Under the pieces are notes generated by a model. It did not search any database and was not told where the DNA came from. It saw only the letters and a program-made list of their open reading frames with translations. The translations under genes and the position numbers were made by a program. 64,000 nucleotides of DNA from Tretioscincus oriximinensis (taxonomy: Eukaryota > Chordata > Lepidosauria > Squamata > Gymnophthalmidae): the NCBI GenBank assembly GCA_022410635.1, contig JAJVDF010000213.1:66962-130961 (forward strand), read 5' to 3'. This document shows positions 23,770-36,771 of the stretch, in pieces. Each line of letters opens with the position of its first letter. Within the stretch, counting starts at the first letter, position 1.

Positions 23770-24486
23770 ATCATCTTGGCTAACAATACCCACACAGCCA
23801 CCTCAGGGCTGACCAAGGTGACCTTGGGGCGGGCGCTTGGCAGCTCACCCCAACAGTGAGCCTCGCTCAGCCCCTTGCTGAGCAGCTGCCACCTGCTCAC
23901 TTCCTTTGCAAGCTCTGCTCAGCCCATGCTTAAGGCAGACACAAACTGGACCACACCTAGTGAGCCCTGCCCAAACCATGCTTGAGGTGGACACCAGAGG
24001 ATCAAGGAGGTTTTATAGAGCTTGCAAGGTGCTGTGTGTAGAGCCCACCCTCCATGACTCGGAATAGTGTTCGGCTTCCAACCCCACCCCAAGGGCAAGC
24101 TCCACGACTCTTAATCCCTTAAAGGGGCCCTCACCAAATATGGGATAATCAGGGGACATCTGCCATCATGGCTAGTAACTATCCTTTTGGACAGCCAAGA
24201 TGCGTAGCCACCACCAGAGCAGCACTTGAGCTACTCCTGCCACATGCCTCCTACTCCTGAACCACCACAGCAGGACATCCACACCTGCACTAGCCACGCC
24301 TAATTCCCAGTATCCGAGAGATGTACCCCCTCAACGTGAAGCAAACCAGTGCTGAAGAACCAACCCACCAGGGAGTTAAGGGGCCAATACCAGACATAAG
24401 GGGAACTATTGCTGAGAAACCCAATAATATTGTCAGGGACACCACCCTTGCAAATGCAAAGAGGCCGCACACAGCAAGTCTGCGCN
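23770..24486. repeat. GC-rich block, possibly diverged relative of 21856-22670
   Basis: Shares in the same order accttggggcgggc (about 23821, compare accttggccgagagggcgggc at 21871) and ccccaccccaagggcaagctc followed by cccttaaaggggccctc (24085-24133, compare 22250-22310). It is interrupted or ended by a CR1 insertion at 24487. The base at 24486 is N. Confidence 0.35.
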
Positions 24487-25668
24487 TTCATAGAATCATA
24501 GACTCGTAGAGTTGGAAGGAATCTCCAATGCCTTCACATTTAACCCCCTACTCAATGCAGGATTCATTAAACCATCCCAAACAGATGACTGTCCAGTCTC
24601 TGTTTGAAGACTTCCAGCGAAGGGGAACTCACCAGCCCCTGTGGCAAACTGTTCCACTGGTTTATCACCCTGACTGTTAGAAAGTTTTTTTCTGATATCT
24701 AAATCTACTCCCTTGCAGTTTCCTCCCATTGTTTCTAGTCCTTCCATGTGCCAACGAGAACAATGCTGATCCCTCTGCTCTGTGACAGCCCTTCAGATAT
24801 TCAGACAGCTATCAGGTCTCCTCAGTCGTCAATTTTTAAGATTAAGCATCCCTAGACCCTATAACTGTTCCTCATAGGACATGGTTTCTAGACCACACAC
24901 AATCCTTGTAACTCTCTTTTGAACTTGCTCTAGTTTATCAATGTCCTTTTTAAATTGGTGCCCCCAGAACTGAACACAGTATTCCAAATGTGGTCTTACC
25001 AAAGTAATACAGAGAGGAATAATTACTTCATGTGATCGAGATTATATGCTCCTCTTAATATACCCCAGGACTGTGTTTCCCTTTTTTGCAGCTGCTTCAC
25101 ACTGTTGACTCATGTTTAGGCTGTGATCTACCAATACACCCAGGTCCTTTTCACCTGTGCTGCTGCTCGGACATATTGCTCCCATTTTATATGTGCAGTT
25201 TTCATTTTTATTTTTTTTGCCCAGATATAGGATCTTGCATTTCTCTCTATTAAATACCATTCTGTTAGTTTCAGCCCATTGTTCCAGCTTGTCCAGATCT
25301 TTTTGATTCCTTTATGTTGCTTAGTATTAGCAACCTCTCCTAACTTTGTGTCATCAGCAAATTTGATAGGTTTTCCTTCAATTCCCTCACCTAGATCATT
25401 TATAAATATGTTAAAAAGCACTGGGCCCAGAACAGACCCTTGTGGTACCCCACTTGAAACATTCTTCCAATTGGATGAGCAACCATTTATTACCATTCTT
25501 TGAGTACGATCACTAAGCCAGTTTTGAATCCATCTAACTGTTGTTTTGTCAAACCTATACTTGATCATTTTTTCAATAAGGATGGAATGAGATACTTTGT
25601 CAAATACTTTACTGAAGTCAACATATACCACGTCTACTACATTTCCCTAATCAACCCATTTGGTAACA
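24487..25668 (-). mobile_element. CR1 LINE fragment, 5'-truncated
   Basis: Read on the - strand this is the last part of CR1 ORF2 plus the 3' UTR. RT motifs seen are [36 protein letters not shown] and the active-site KFADDTKLG (intact DD), within 25128-25631. Next come [13 protein letters not shown] and [20 protein letters not shown] (25042-25260), then [10 protein letters not shown] and the last coding part. The 3' end shows the CR1-type agaatcatagactc(g)tagagttggaagg. Frameshifts separate the pieces, and the endonuclease and N-terminal RT are missing. The 5' truncation at about 25668 is typical of CR1 insertion. Confidence 0.9.
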
Positions 25669-26131
25669 TATAAAAAACATAAACGTCTCATAAAGCAACC
25701 AAACCTGAAATTCAGTCCAAACTGATAGATGCATGAGGGTCATAGAACGGTTCGCCAAAAAGGTGGGTTAGATACTCACCAAAAGGAAGGAGAGGACTGC
25801 CCCTAATGTTTTATCAGCCCAACACGGAGCCTGATATACGGAGCATCAGCCTGATATAAGGAGCATAATTGGCCTACAAGAAATATTGCACATAAAGCCA
25901 TATTCATGCAAAAAGCACCCATCTCAATTCCTAACAGTGTAATTCAAGCGCTAAAGGTCAAGCCACAAATCTGACCTGCCACCATGCCCCAAAAGTTACT
26001 AGGCCACACTGCCTAGTAATATGAACTAGGCCACACTGTGTGGTAATATGAACAACACCATATACCAAAACCCACTACGCTGCACTGCCTGTTAATCTGA
26101 GCAATACAATATAGCAAAACATACTATATAA
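25669..26131. other. Unassigned sequence with a 27-bp tandem repeat
   Basis: It follows the CR1 and may be the continuation of the element interrupted at 24486. It contains actaggccacactg...taatatga units at 25998-26024 and 26025-26051, and a diverged third at 26074-26100. Confidence 0.5.
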
Positions 26132-26535
26132 TAGGCTGACCACATGACCCCTTTGTGGGGAGGGAATCCCAATTTTAAAGTGCGTACTCCACCCTCCTGG
26201 AGGGGGCAATTTCCCTGTCTTTTTGCTGAGGAATTTTTTTAAAAAAGAATGATTTTTTAAAAATAATTCACTGCACCACCACTAGGGGGCTCTGGCAACC
26301 AGGGGCAGCACCTGAAGGCACCCTCCCCTCAGTAAAAAATAAAAAAATGCAAATTTCTCACACTCTTCAAAAAATCTCATGCATTTCAAAAAAACTCACA
26401 CACTTCAAAAAGTCTCGCACGCTTCACACATTTCTCAGGTGGAGATTTTGGTGGGTATGCATTTTGGTGAGTGATTTGCCAGAAAAATCTCACACCAAAA
26501 TAGCATCCGTGAAGCTAATAAAGATCAGCGAGTGA
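26132..26535. repeat. Foldback/MITE family member (TAGGCTGACCA type), copy 1
   Basis: Begins taggctgaccacatgacccc, matching the ends of the 39274-39480 element. It carries the internal unit caccaccactagggggctct...cctgaaggcacc also seen twice at 37466-37690. A series of cttcaaaaa(a/g)tctc(g/a)ca units follows. The right terminus is not evident. Confidence 0.6.
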
Positions 26536-28724
26536 CAAGGAGCTCTCAGGCACCGTAGCCATGTCTCTCCACATGCATAAGGCCTTTGCTGCCTTCTCCA
26601 GACTTCCGAAGACCCGGAAGTGCCAAATTGATATCTTTGAGGTACAGTAATAATTACTTACTGTTGCTGTTAATTGAAACTTTGGGGTTTGGCTTTTTTG
26701 CTGTTTTCTATTCTGATTTTCCCATTTTAAAATGAAGTTTTTCTCAACTTTTTTTCTTCCATCTCATATATGAGTTAATGCACATGTATTCTCATGTATG
26801 CAATTAAATGTGTGGTCTCCTATTAGCTTTCTTGCGAAATTCCTGTAAAAAAGAAGAAAAACATTGTAAATGCATATATTATCACCAGGATCTGCTTCAA
26901 GCATTGAATTCATTAAGTAGATTGTTAATAAAACGGTGGATGATATATCACAATTTTAATGCTCTGTCTCCCAAAGTTAATGAAGAGTTATAATTTTCTA
27001 GACGACAAATTAAAAGGAGGTTAAAGTGGTTGGTAAGACTGCCTAGAGATTTAGCAACATTCTAATTAAAAGAAAGGGCATTAAAGCGAATTAAAATCTT
27101 GATTTTGGAGGGATTAAGCAGCATGAGTAATAAATAGTTTTCTATTGCTAGAGGCCAACATTTATGTACAAGTGGGAAAGATACAGTAAACCTTATTGAA
27201 AGTCAAAAGATACCTTACAAATACATTTTAGAAAAATCAAATGTTTTCTTACAAGTGCCACTGAAATGTTCGTTGACACAGTAGGATACGTTCTCAAAGT
27301 CACAGAGAACTTGAACACCATGGGTCCAATTGAAGACCGCAGGGGGCTTTCTGCCCAAATCCCAAGGAATGAAAAAGATATCTGTATTACTAGTGAGTAT
27401 AAAATTACTCACTTTGTATAACACTCTTATGTTGTAGTTGCAAAAAATGGGAAACGAGTATGCAAAGTGAAAAATAAATTTATATTGGAATTTTTTTAGT
27501 ACTTCAACAGGCGTTGGAATATCATATCACAAGATTCGCACCACAAAAGGAACGATCTATATTACATAGAATTTATTATACTGGCAATCACAACATTCAG
27601 ACTTAACAAAGGGCAATAGCATGAAAAGGAAAAAAAGATGGGGGGAAAAAGAAAAGCAAAATCAGGTATAGAATTATAGCAGCATTGCAATTGAATACTT
27701 CTTTCCAGGCACTACAAATATAAACTATAGTTTGTGATTTGTGAAAAACTATCTCTTTGAAACCTAAAATAAAACATGGAAAGCTAGTCTGATTTATTAT
27801 ATGTAGGAAATGAAACACAAAGGGACTGTCACACAGCTAACTAATGTGCTATCCAATGTTTAAATAATTGTATTAAAGTCTATGAGTTTAACAAGCACAA
27901 CAATAAAAGCAAAAACCTCGGGCCAAAGGAAGATCTCCTAGTTTCCTCAATATGTAGTTGATGTATGTTAAGATAATATATTGTTTCCTTTTATGCAGTT
28001 TCTTAGAAGGAATGTTTTTCATTCAATCTATTTTCTCTCTTTTTTGTTGACTGAGAATGCTTCTCCCTCCCAAATAGTATACTGTATTGTCACACAGATC
28101 ACCATGATATCAGAAACAATTGCTTTGTATAGAATAAATTATACTGAACAGAAATTTTATTTTTCAAGTCCTTTGTACAGTCGTGATATATATGTACTGA
28201 TGAGCAGATGAAATATATGAAAAATACATTGCTCACAGTATTTGTAACTTGCACATGTGGGTCAAATTCATTAAAAAATGCATTTTTAGATCTAGACCAG
28301 TAGACTACATCATCATATTTCCATAGGGATGAATGTCTTTTGACCAGAGTATGAAGATTCAAACGTTCTTCTACATAAAAGTAGCTGAAGAGCCCACCTT
28401 CAGTAAGAAGGGATTTCCTACTCTGAATTGATTCAGCATATAGTACTAGTTTCTTAGGATGCATCCAGTCAAGGTCAATAATCCACTTGCAAGTTGAATT
28501 TGTATTGAGTTTTGCATACTAGGTTGTTTTATAAACTGTCAAGATTTTGGATCTTAGAGCTTATAACTGGATGATAGGGTTTCTAGGAAAAACAGCTGTT
28601 GAACTAGTATCTGGGCTGTTGCAGAAAGGCTGTGATGTATGAAAGCAAACAGTGACAGCAAACAATCCAAGAGCATTTGAAGAAGAAGACAACAAAGAAG
28701 ACGACAACGAAGAAGACATAGAAA
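26536..28724. other. Intron sequence, no recognised element
   Basis: AT-rich. Open frames up to 121 codons (28099-28464, -) show no recognisable domain. Confidence 0.45.
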
Positions 28725-28800
28725 TGGGATTTTATACTGTACTTTTCTCACACAAAGGGACCCAAAGCGGCTTACAAGAGTTACAGTCTATCTTCCACAC
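28725..28800 (-). repeat. SINE/LINE 3' tail fragment
   Basis: The stretch ttttatactgtacttttctc...ccaaagcggcttacaag reads as the reverse complement of a common reptile SINE/LINE end (gtaagccgctttg...gtataaaa). Confidence 0.45.
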
Positions 28801-28852
28801 CAGGCTGTGATGTTTTCATTTATCTAGTTGCAGTCAATTGCAATTCTTGTTT

Positions 28853-29664
28853 AGAATCATAGAATCATAGAGTTGGAAGGGACCTCCAGGGTCATCTGGT
28901 CCAACCCCCTGCTCAATGCAGGATTCATTAAACCATCCCAGACAGATTTCTGTCCAATCTCTGTTTGAAGACTTCCAGCGAAGGCAAACTCACCACCTCC
29001 TGTGACAAACAATTCCACTGGTTTATCATCCTGATTGTTAGAAGTTTTTTTCTGATATCTAATCTAAATCAACTCCCCTGCAGTTTCATCTCAGTGTTTC
29101 TAGTCCTTCCATGTGCCAATGAAAACAATGATGATCCCTCTGCTGACAGTCCTGCAGATATTTGTAGACAACTATCAAGTCTCCTCTCAGTCTTCTCTTC
29201 TGCAGACTAAACATCCCTAGATCTTTTAACCATTCTTCATAGGACATGGTTTCCAAACCACACACCATCCTTATAAGTCTCTTTTGAAGTTGCTTTAGTT
29301 TATCAATGTCCTTTTTAACCCACCCACCCCCAAACTGAACACAAGTGTGTTCAAGTGTATTCCAAGTATGGTCATACCAAAGTACTATAGAGAGGAATAA
29401 TTACTTTACGTGATCGAGATTCTGTGCTCCTCTTAATAAACCCCAGGATTATGTTTGCCTTTTTTTGCAGCTGCTTCACACTGTTGACTCATGTTTAGTT
29501 TGTGACCTACCAATACACCAGGTACTTTTCAACTGTGCTGCTGCTCAAACATATTCCTCCCATTCTATATATATTGTTTTCATTTTCTTTCCCCAGATGT
29601 ATGTTTTTGCATTTCTCTCTATTAAATACCACTCTGGTAGTTTCAGCCCATTGTTCCAGCTTGT
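28853..29664 (-). mobile_element. CR1 LINE fragment, second copy
   Basis: Homologous to the 3' 0.8 kb of the copy at 24487-25668, same strand. The 3' end has a doubled agaatcat unit followed by agagttggaagggacctcc, the usual CR1 end. Coding remnants are [29 protein letters not shown] (in part, 29086-29268) and [19 protein letters not shown] (in part, 29507-29630). The RT catalytic part is missing because of 5' truncation near 29664. Confidence 0.88.
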
Positions 29665-29734
29665 ATATATCTTTAGAATAGCTGGGTTGGCTAGAGCTAC
29701 AGGCAAGTAGGAGATGCTCACCACTCCCCATGTC

Positions 29735-29800
29735 CGACATAGGGCTTTGAAACCCTATCTCCCAGATAAGAGACCATCTCATTAGTGACTGAGCCATTCA
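29735..29800 (-). repeat. tRNA-like sequence, probably a SINE head
   Basis: On the - strand, atggctcagtcactaatgag resembles an A box and tagggtttcaaagccctat a T arm with B box. The acceptor stem is not convincing and there is no clear anticodon arm, so a decayed tRNA-derived SINE is more likely than a working tRNA gene. Confidence 0.35.
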
Positions 29801-29820
29801 TGCCTGCACTATTTGGTAGT

Positions 29821-30055
29821 GGGATTAAGAGGAGCCCTGATGAATCAGGCCATAGCCCTTCTATTCCAGCATTTTATCTCACACAGTGAGCCACCAGTTG
29901 CATTAGAGCACTCCCAAGCAGTAGAAGGAAAAACCCCAACATGTTCTTGACTTACTGCAAATGGTATTTCAGGAATACTGCCTGTTGATACACCTATCTT
30001 CACTAATTTATCTAATTCTGTCTTGAAGCTATCCAGCTGCTAGGTACCACCAGGA
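29821..30055 (+). repeat. CR1-like LINE 3'-region fragment
   Basis: Diverged copy of the family at 39611-39924 in the opposite orientation: agaggagccctgatgaatca, ccagcattttatctcacac, aatactgcctgttgatac, and gtcttgaagctatccagc occur in the expected order. Confidence 0.55.
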
Positions 30056-33000
30056 GACGTTACTGAGCTTCGCTTGACAATCAGCAAACAGAATGGCTGA
30101 CAGCATGCATGCAAAATGTCATTTATAAGGAGCTGAGAGAATGACAAAATGTGGAATATACTGTAAAAGTATGAATATGGTGAATTATAACTGACTGATC
30201 AATTGTTTTATCAGTAAAAAACAGGATAAACAAGTTCTGTGTGGATGCAGCCTTAGGCCCTTTTTGAACTTGCATCTGTGCCTCTGGAAAAAGTGTGTAT
30301 TGTTTTAAGACCAGATCCCATCTTTCATTCCAGACCAGACAATTTGAGGGATCTTTACCAGGTGTTTTTGTGCCCCAGTGAAATGAAGTTGGTGACAAAA
30401 GAAGTATGTCTATGAATGAATACCTACTAAAAATTTAAAATCACAACCTTGTTTCCTAAAGCAAGTATATAAAATATGGGCAGCAATCTGATATTTTTTT
30501 AAAAAAAATCTGTGAAAATACCTGCAAAGTGTGATTTTTACCTTTTTTGTGATGAGTTTTAACATGAGCAGCTTTCACATTTTATATTTACTTCAGAAAA
30601 CAGTCTGTATTTGCATAAAATGCAATTAAGTATAAATAGTAATATTATTCATTATGCAATTTTATATTTTTGAGGCACAGTATCAAAGAGAAGTTCAAAT
30701 GAATTCCAGTGGTGAAATCAGCCAAACCTTTATTGCTACAGTACTTTTAAAATTGCTTTGCAGACTTTACCTATTATATCACGCACAAGAAGTATACAGA
30801 GGCTACATCCAAACAAGATTTCTTTCATTCTGTTTTAGCATGGCTATGATGTGATTGCCACAATGATTACTGACAACTTCATCATGGTCATGCTAAATAT
30901 AATCCCTTTTCCCTTTTCGGGGAAAATACAGCTTTCATGGCAGTTTTTCTCAAAATAGTGCTATAAGGTACTTGCTGGATAATCAATAACGTGATCCTTG
31001 CTGGACACCATATCTACATCTAAACATGCACATATCTATACAAACCTCTATTTTGGTTTTCCTCTGTGGCCTCTGATGAAACAAATTTTCAAGATGATAC
31101 ATCCTTTTCAATTTACCAACAATTTTCCAAAACCATGCATCACTTATCATACTTACATTCTCAGTAGCCAGATTCCAAAACACTAAAACAAATAAAAGAA
31201 AATGTTTCAGGTCCAAAGGTTATAGTATGCAATACTATTTACTGGTATTTATAAGCAAATATTAGAAGCCTGCAAATTAAAATGGGTGAACTGGAAATTC
31301 CAGTTTCTAAAACAGAATATAATCACAGAGGGCATAGCTGAAAGGGTGTAACTAAACAAATTTAGTGGGATCCAGTTATCTCTAATTACAAACGTAGGAA
31401 TGACAGATTTGCAAATATAGGGAAGCATCTACTGGATGAAGAGTTGCTTCATATGTAAAAGAGAATATTGAATCAAGTTGTCTTGATGCATATCTTATTA
31501 TAGAATAATTGTGCTTAGGGATATCAAAAGTGTGCTAACATTGAAAATTTGCTATTGCCTCCCCAAATCAAGATGCTCAAGGAGATCTGTAGATGGAGAA
31601 CGAAATTAGAGTGTCATATCCCACTTGTTGTGAAACCACAGACCATGACATACGACGCTTGTCTGTCCTCTGCCGTTTTAGAGTTTGTCCAAGGTCATAT
31701 TCTTTGCTTCCCCAGCACTATCAATCCATCTTATCTATTCTTTTTTTTTTCTTTTTCTTTCAAACATTCCTACTATCAGAATTTTTCTAATGAAAACTTT
31801 CTCATTATGTGGTCAAAATAAGTATCACCTTCAGTATTAGTTTTTCCTGTTGTTGTTGTTTTCTTAAACAAACAGTTGGAATTTATCTCCTTTATTATTG
31901 ACTGATATGATGTTTCTCCAAGGAGCTCCAAAAGTTTTCTTTAGCACCACAATTTCAATCTGGGCATTATTTTGAAGATTTTAAGTACCCACACATCGAC
32001 TGGGTAAATATTCACTCAAGCTATAATAGAGAGATAACATTCGTAGACATTTTTCATGACATTGCATTGTAATAGTTGTAGAATCCACAATAGGCTTATT
32101 CTAAAGTGGCAATCAGGATTTGATGAAATAAATTTATATAATTGAAATGATTGGGAACAGTGACCATAGTTTGGTGAAGTTCTGTCTTTATAAACAAGAT
32201 AATTTCCAAATCAACTCCAAAATAGTGAGATTTTTAAAAATTCATAGTAGGCAACTTTTTAAAAAATGAGAGGCGGTTAAAAAGATAGCTCATAAATAAG
32301 GTAGAAAGAACAGGTTCTCTGCAAAAAAGCATGGCAGCTATTTAAACTGGAAATCATAAAGACTTAAGTTAGATATGTTCCAAAAATTAAGAAAATGACT
32401 TCTAAGCAAGGGGGTGTTTCTATGATTATCTGACATTGCAAATAAGGCAATTAGGTGCATCTATACGTATACCTCTGAAGTAATGCAAATGATAATCAAA
32501 CGATAGACTGTGAGGACTTGTCTACAAGACATTGGAGGCAGCATTAAGAACGCACATTGACCTTATCAACCAGTATTGTTTTGTGCTGGGTATCTGGGGA
32601 TCTTGCCAGCATCTTGCTTTATCTACAACTAATCGTAGGCAGAAAGAAAATGCTATGTATCAATATATTGTGCCACATTAGAGATAAATCACACATGTCA
32701 ATGTCAAGATAACATTTAATTATGAGATCGGAACTTTTAGCTCCCTGTTTAAAAAGAATATACAGTACATAAGACATAGAATCTGATATATAGCTTGTCT
32801 TCTGAATGTTTGGTGAATAGATAGCATATTAACTTTGTTCTCGACCCCATATTGGTTTGACCTGCAGACATTTTTGGTTGTCTCAGAATAAGTACCTTAA
32901 GATCATGTCTGCCAATCACTGCATGAACTATGCTGTTATGAGAAGATGAAAGAGAAAAAAAACTCAGATCCATTTTGTCCTGCTGTGAAAAATAGGATAC

Positions 33001-33425
33001 AGAGCTGTTTAAGGATATAGTTTTTGCCGTTGGATTGCATTCCTTTATTCTTACGGTTAAATAATATTTTTCGTATTATCTAAAGATAGATACATTTCAG
33101 TTAATTATTTTGATACCTGGCGAGTATTTTAATAGTCTTGGGATCATTAAGCAGTCTGTGTATTTATTGCAACTCAGAAAGGGAACTTTTATTGCTGCTC
33201 TGGGCTGTCAAATAGCAAGGTTTGTTTTCCATTCAAACAGATTCCCTGTTGTTACTTTATCTGTTTTTAAAGTATGTTTTTTTTTTCTTGGTCCCAATGT
33301 ATTACATTTTAGGTTTTTAAAGGTGTATACATTAACCTTCTGTTTTTAGGTTTTTTTTAAAAAAATCTCTATTGGCTTCCAAACTGTGTAACATGTATGG
33401 GTTTCAAAGAAACGTCTTTGTTCAG
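30056..33425. other. Intron sequence, no recognised element
   Basis: AT-rich. A possible partial MITE edge lies at about 30798 (gaggctacatccaaac, compare 63552). No gene seen. Confidence 0.45.
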
Positions 33426-33515
33426 ATGTCCAGCAAGAGGGGCTTGTAGCACTTTGGAGACTAATAAGAGGGAGATAGGAGACATGAGGATTCAAGACCC
33501 CTTTGCTGGACATGT
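33426..33515. repeat. Small PLE-end-like fragment with inverted termini
   Basis: The motifs atgtccagcaagaggggc and tagcactttggagactaa match the PLE terminal sequence. The fragment closes with gacccctttgctggacat, an inverted copy of its beginning. Confidence 0.5.
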
Positions 33516-35728
33516 AAGATGGATTGATCTGTAGGGCTGGGAGTAGGGAGCTTTGAAAGATGTCTTCTGTCTCCTAGATATCCATAGTTACAATTAATAC
33601 CTCCTTCTATAAACACCTCATTTCATTGCGGGCAACTAGTCCAGCAACAAAGATTTTCCAGAGGATATTTACAGATATCTACCCAATTCTTATCTCATAG
33701 CCTTTAGAATAATGCTATTCTTAAAGACACGCTTGATAGCCATGCCAAAATCATAGATACAAGGTACATATACATCAAGGTTAGGATTTGTGTATCTAAC
33801 CTTGAAGCTTCCATGTAAGATTACTGCAATGTCATCTTGACAGCTAGAGTAATTGCATCACTGCACATATATTAAGATGGAGATTTTTCTGCATTTCAGT
33901 TAAAATTCTGGCTTATTTACTAATTCTGAACTTTTCAGACCATTTATTAAATGTTAAATTTAATGTTACTGCATTATTTATAATCTTATTTATATGCATT
34001 TTTATCAAAATGACTGCCCCAAAATAAATATTTAATGATTCATTTTACTTCCCAGTGTTATCTTTTTATATATCTGAAAAAGATGTTTTTAGCAGCATTT
34101 TCATAGAATCAACCTACTATATAGAAACAGGATGTGCTTCTAGTTCCTGTTGAAGATAGGTGATTCGGTGAGAAAGTTCTGTCAGTAGTTTTAAAAGTTA
34201 CTGAAAGCTATAGAAAAAAATAACAAGGAAGGAAAGTGATAAGTCTTTCTCTTAGTTTACAAGAAAATAACCATTAATTTACAAACATAAAAATTCAACA
34301 AATTTCTTATGGGTTCATTAGTATGTGAGGATATTTGAAACGTTTACTCTATAAAAGCAAGGTGAAGTTTCTTTATTGTTCTTTTTGTTTGATACTTCCC
34401 AAGATCCTCAGTGATTTGGCATTTGGACTGCTAGAAATAAGCCTCTTTCTTTTATTACTTATCTGTAGAGTATTGGCAGTTTTCTTCATTCCAAAGGCTG
34501 ACATGAAGTCTTTGGGTAAGACTATGAACTATGAAAATTTACTAGCTGAAAAGAAATTACCAACTTTTAATAAAGAATGGGCTCCCTTGGTAGAAAAGAA
34601 TAGAAATAGAGAAAAAAGAAGAATGATTGATATTCCCAAATAAATAATGTTTAGGACATTATAAACTTGTTATTGTTTTTGTTCAGTCATTAAATCATAC
34701 TGCATGGCCCCTTCTGTCCTCTACAGTTTTCTGAAATTTGCTTATGGTCATTGTTTCCATAATATTATCTATTTATCTCATCTGCTATTTCTCCTAATTT
34801 TGTCTTTAGTCTTTCTCATTATCAATGAATTGTGGCTCCTAATTATGAATGTATATGCTACCTTTCACCAAAAGCCTCAGGGCAGATAACAACATTGGTG
34901 GGTGACTGTGCCTCAGTAGCCTGAAGCTGAGTCCATCTTCTGTTTTATCCCAAATGCTCGTGTTTTGGAAGCTGCATTAAGCACAAAATATAGGGATCAG
35001 GTCCAACATGATACCTGCTAACAATGACAGCAGAGGATGTCAAGGTGTATTTCATCGTCCAAATACAAATGCAAGTGTTTTTAATTTATTTTAGGGAATT
35101 TGTTCTGATATTTGAGAATAACAAATTATCTTTCTGGCATTAAAATATGTTCTAGAAGTTCTAGTGAGGTAATAATCTTCATGGTAATGTCATAAATTTC
35201 ATATCAATAGCTGCCATGAACATTGGTCTTCCCAAAGCATTTTCAATGCATCTGTTTCCAATAAACATTAAAGATGGTTATTCAATCATTGACAGTTTAT
35301 TCTCTGACATCTGTCCTTTTTAGCTTTCAAGCCCTGCAAAATAACGATAAGGGAATTTAAACTTCAGTGCTCCATCCCATTCTAATTTTCCTTCTCCTGA
35401 TTGTAGCAGAGCATCCTAGTTGTGTTTATTCTATATAGCGTGTGCAATATTAATGACTGCATGAGATACATTTCGACTGCTTTTTGAAGTATTCAGGTTT
35501 TGATTTAGTTTTTTGAGCCATTTTCCACTAGCTTAGTTGAACATTATGCAACTGATGATTTGAATACATTGGATGAAAAGGATATGTTTCCCATATGATA
35601 ATTTCCTTTCATTTTTCTCAAAGCAAAATATGTCTGAATACTATTGAAGCATAGATTTCTAGCTCTGCGCAAGGAATATGGAATAATGTTGTACTAAATG
35701 CTTTGCATGGCATTTCAATTATTTTATT
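33516..35728. other. Intron sequence, no recognised element
   Basis: AT-rich. The 102-codon frame at 34335-34643 starts in a hydrophobic stretch but has no recognisable domain. Confidence 0.45.
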
Positions 35729-35832
35729 TATTTATTTATGTGTTTATTTATTTATTTACATTTTTATACTGCCCTATACCCATAGGTCTCAGGGCAGTTA
35801 ACAATAAAACCATCATCTTAACACATTAAAAA
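35729..35832 (-). repeat. SINE/LINE 3' tail with (TTTA)n
   Basis: A run of tttatttatttatt is followed by atactgccctatacccatag, the reverse complement of the gggtatagggc(g)ggata tail seen in the CORE-SINE copies. Confidence 0.6.
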
Positions 35833-36579
35833 CAGCCTTTTCTAAAAATGGGGAGGAGACAGTAGTTTTCTAGCCAAAGGCCAGGCCAAAGAGGTGCGAC
35901 ACGTCTTTTCTGTGGTGGCACCTAGAGGTGATCCCCTTCCTTCTGGCTGCTTCTGTTCCAAACTTTTGTTGCACTTGGGTGGGAAAGAGCCCCTGAATGA
36001 CCAGAAGGGGCAACTGTGGCGATCCTGTTATAGAATCGATTCCAAAACCGATTTGCATTTACCTGAAATAATCCAGAAGTAGAAATGGATTAGTCTGATC
36101 TGTCTTAAGCCCTACTGCACAGGCTTAGTATTCTGATTTAGACCCTAAAATGGATTACTGAGTCTGTGAAAATAGGGACTAGGACAAATCAAGCTAATAC
36201 ATTTTACTAAATTTGATTACAACAGATAAGTGAAATTTCATCAGATAAACACAAATCAAAGCAAGGAAGCATTTGGAGTAATATTGTGCACATCTCTCCT
36301 TCGACTTTCTCTGGGAACAGGTGTACAAATATTTAGTACAATACCCAAGCAAGCTTCTATTGATTTATTGCAAGAGCTTGCCCCAGCAGTGGTATGTTTC
36401 AGTAATGGTGTGCTGACTGTAAACTTGCTACTGCTTCTAGTACTGAAATAATCAATGCCAGGAAACATTTATTCCATAATTTGTAGAAAAGCAGACAGAA
36501 ATACAACTGAAAACAGAAATTCTGAAAACATAAATTCTGTCTGAAGATGAGAAACCAGAAGCTGGTCGTTTTGACAACT

Positions 36580-36771
36580 GGAAGAAAGAAAGAGATAGAA
36601 AGAAGGAAGGGAGCAAGGAAGGTGAAAGGAAGGAAAGAATGGGAAAGAAAGGAAGTAGGGAGGATGGAGAAAAGGAAGGAAAGAAGGGGAAGGAATGGGG
36701 AAGGGAAGATGTTAGGGAGGAGGGCAGAAGGAAGGGGATATGAAGAGGGGGGAAGTAGATGGAACAGTAAA
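36580..36771 (+). repeat. Polypurine (GA-rich) tract
   Basis: About 190 bases almost entirely of A and G on the + strand (gaaagaaagaga, aaggaaggaaag and similar), with few pyrimidine interruptions. It creates long false open frames on both strands: Arg/Lys/Glu-rich on + and Ser/Phe/Leu/Pro-rich on -. Confidence 0.9.

Noticed and set aside
29735..29800. A working tRNA gene on the - strand
   Set aside because: A- and B-box-like motifs are present, but the acceptor stem and anticodon arm are poor; a SINE remnant is more likely.
34335..34643. 102-codon + strand frame with a hydrophobic N-terminal half
   Set aside because: Signal-like stretch is Leu/Ile/Phe-rich from AT-rich DNA; no recognisable family and no gene context.
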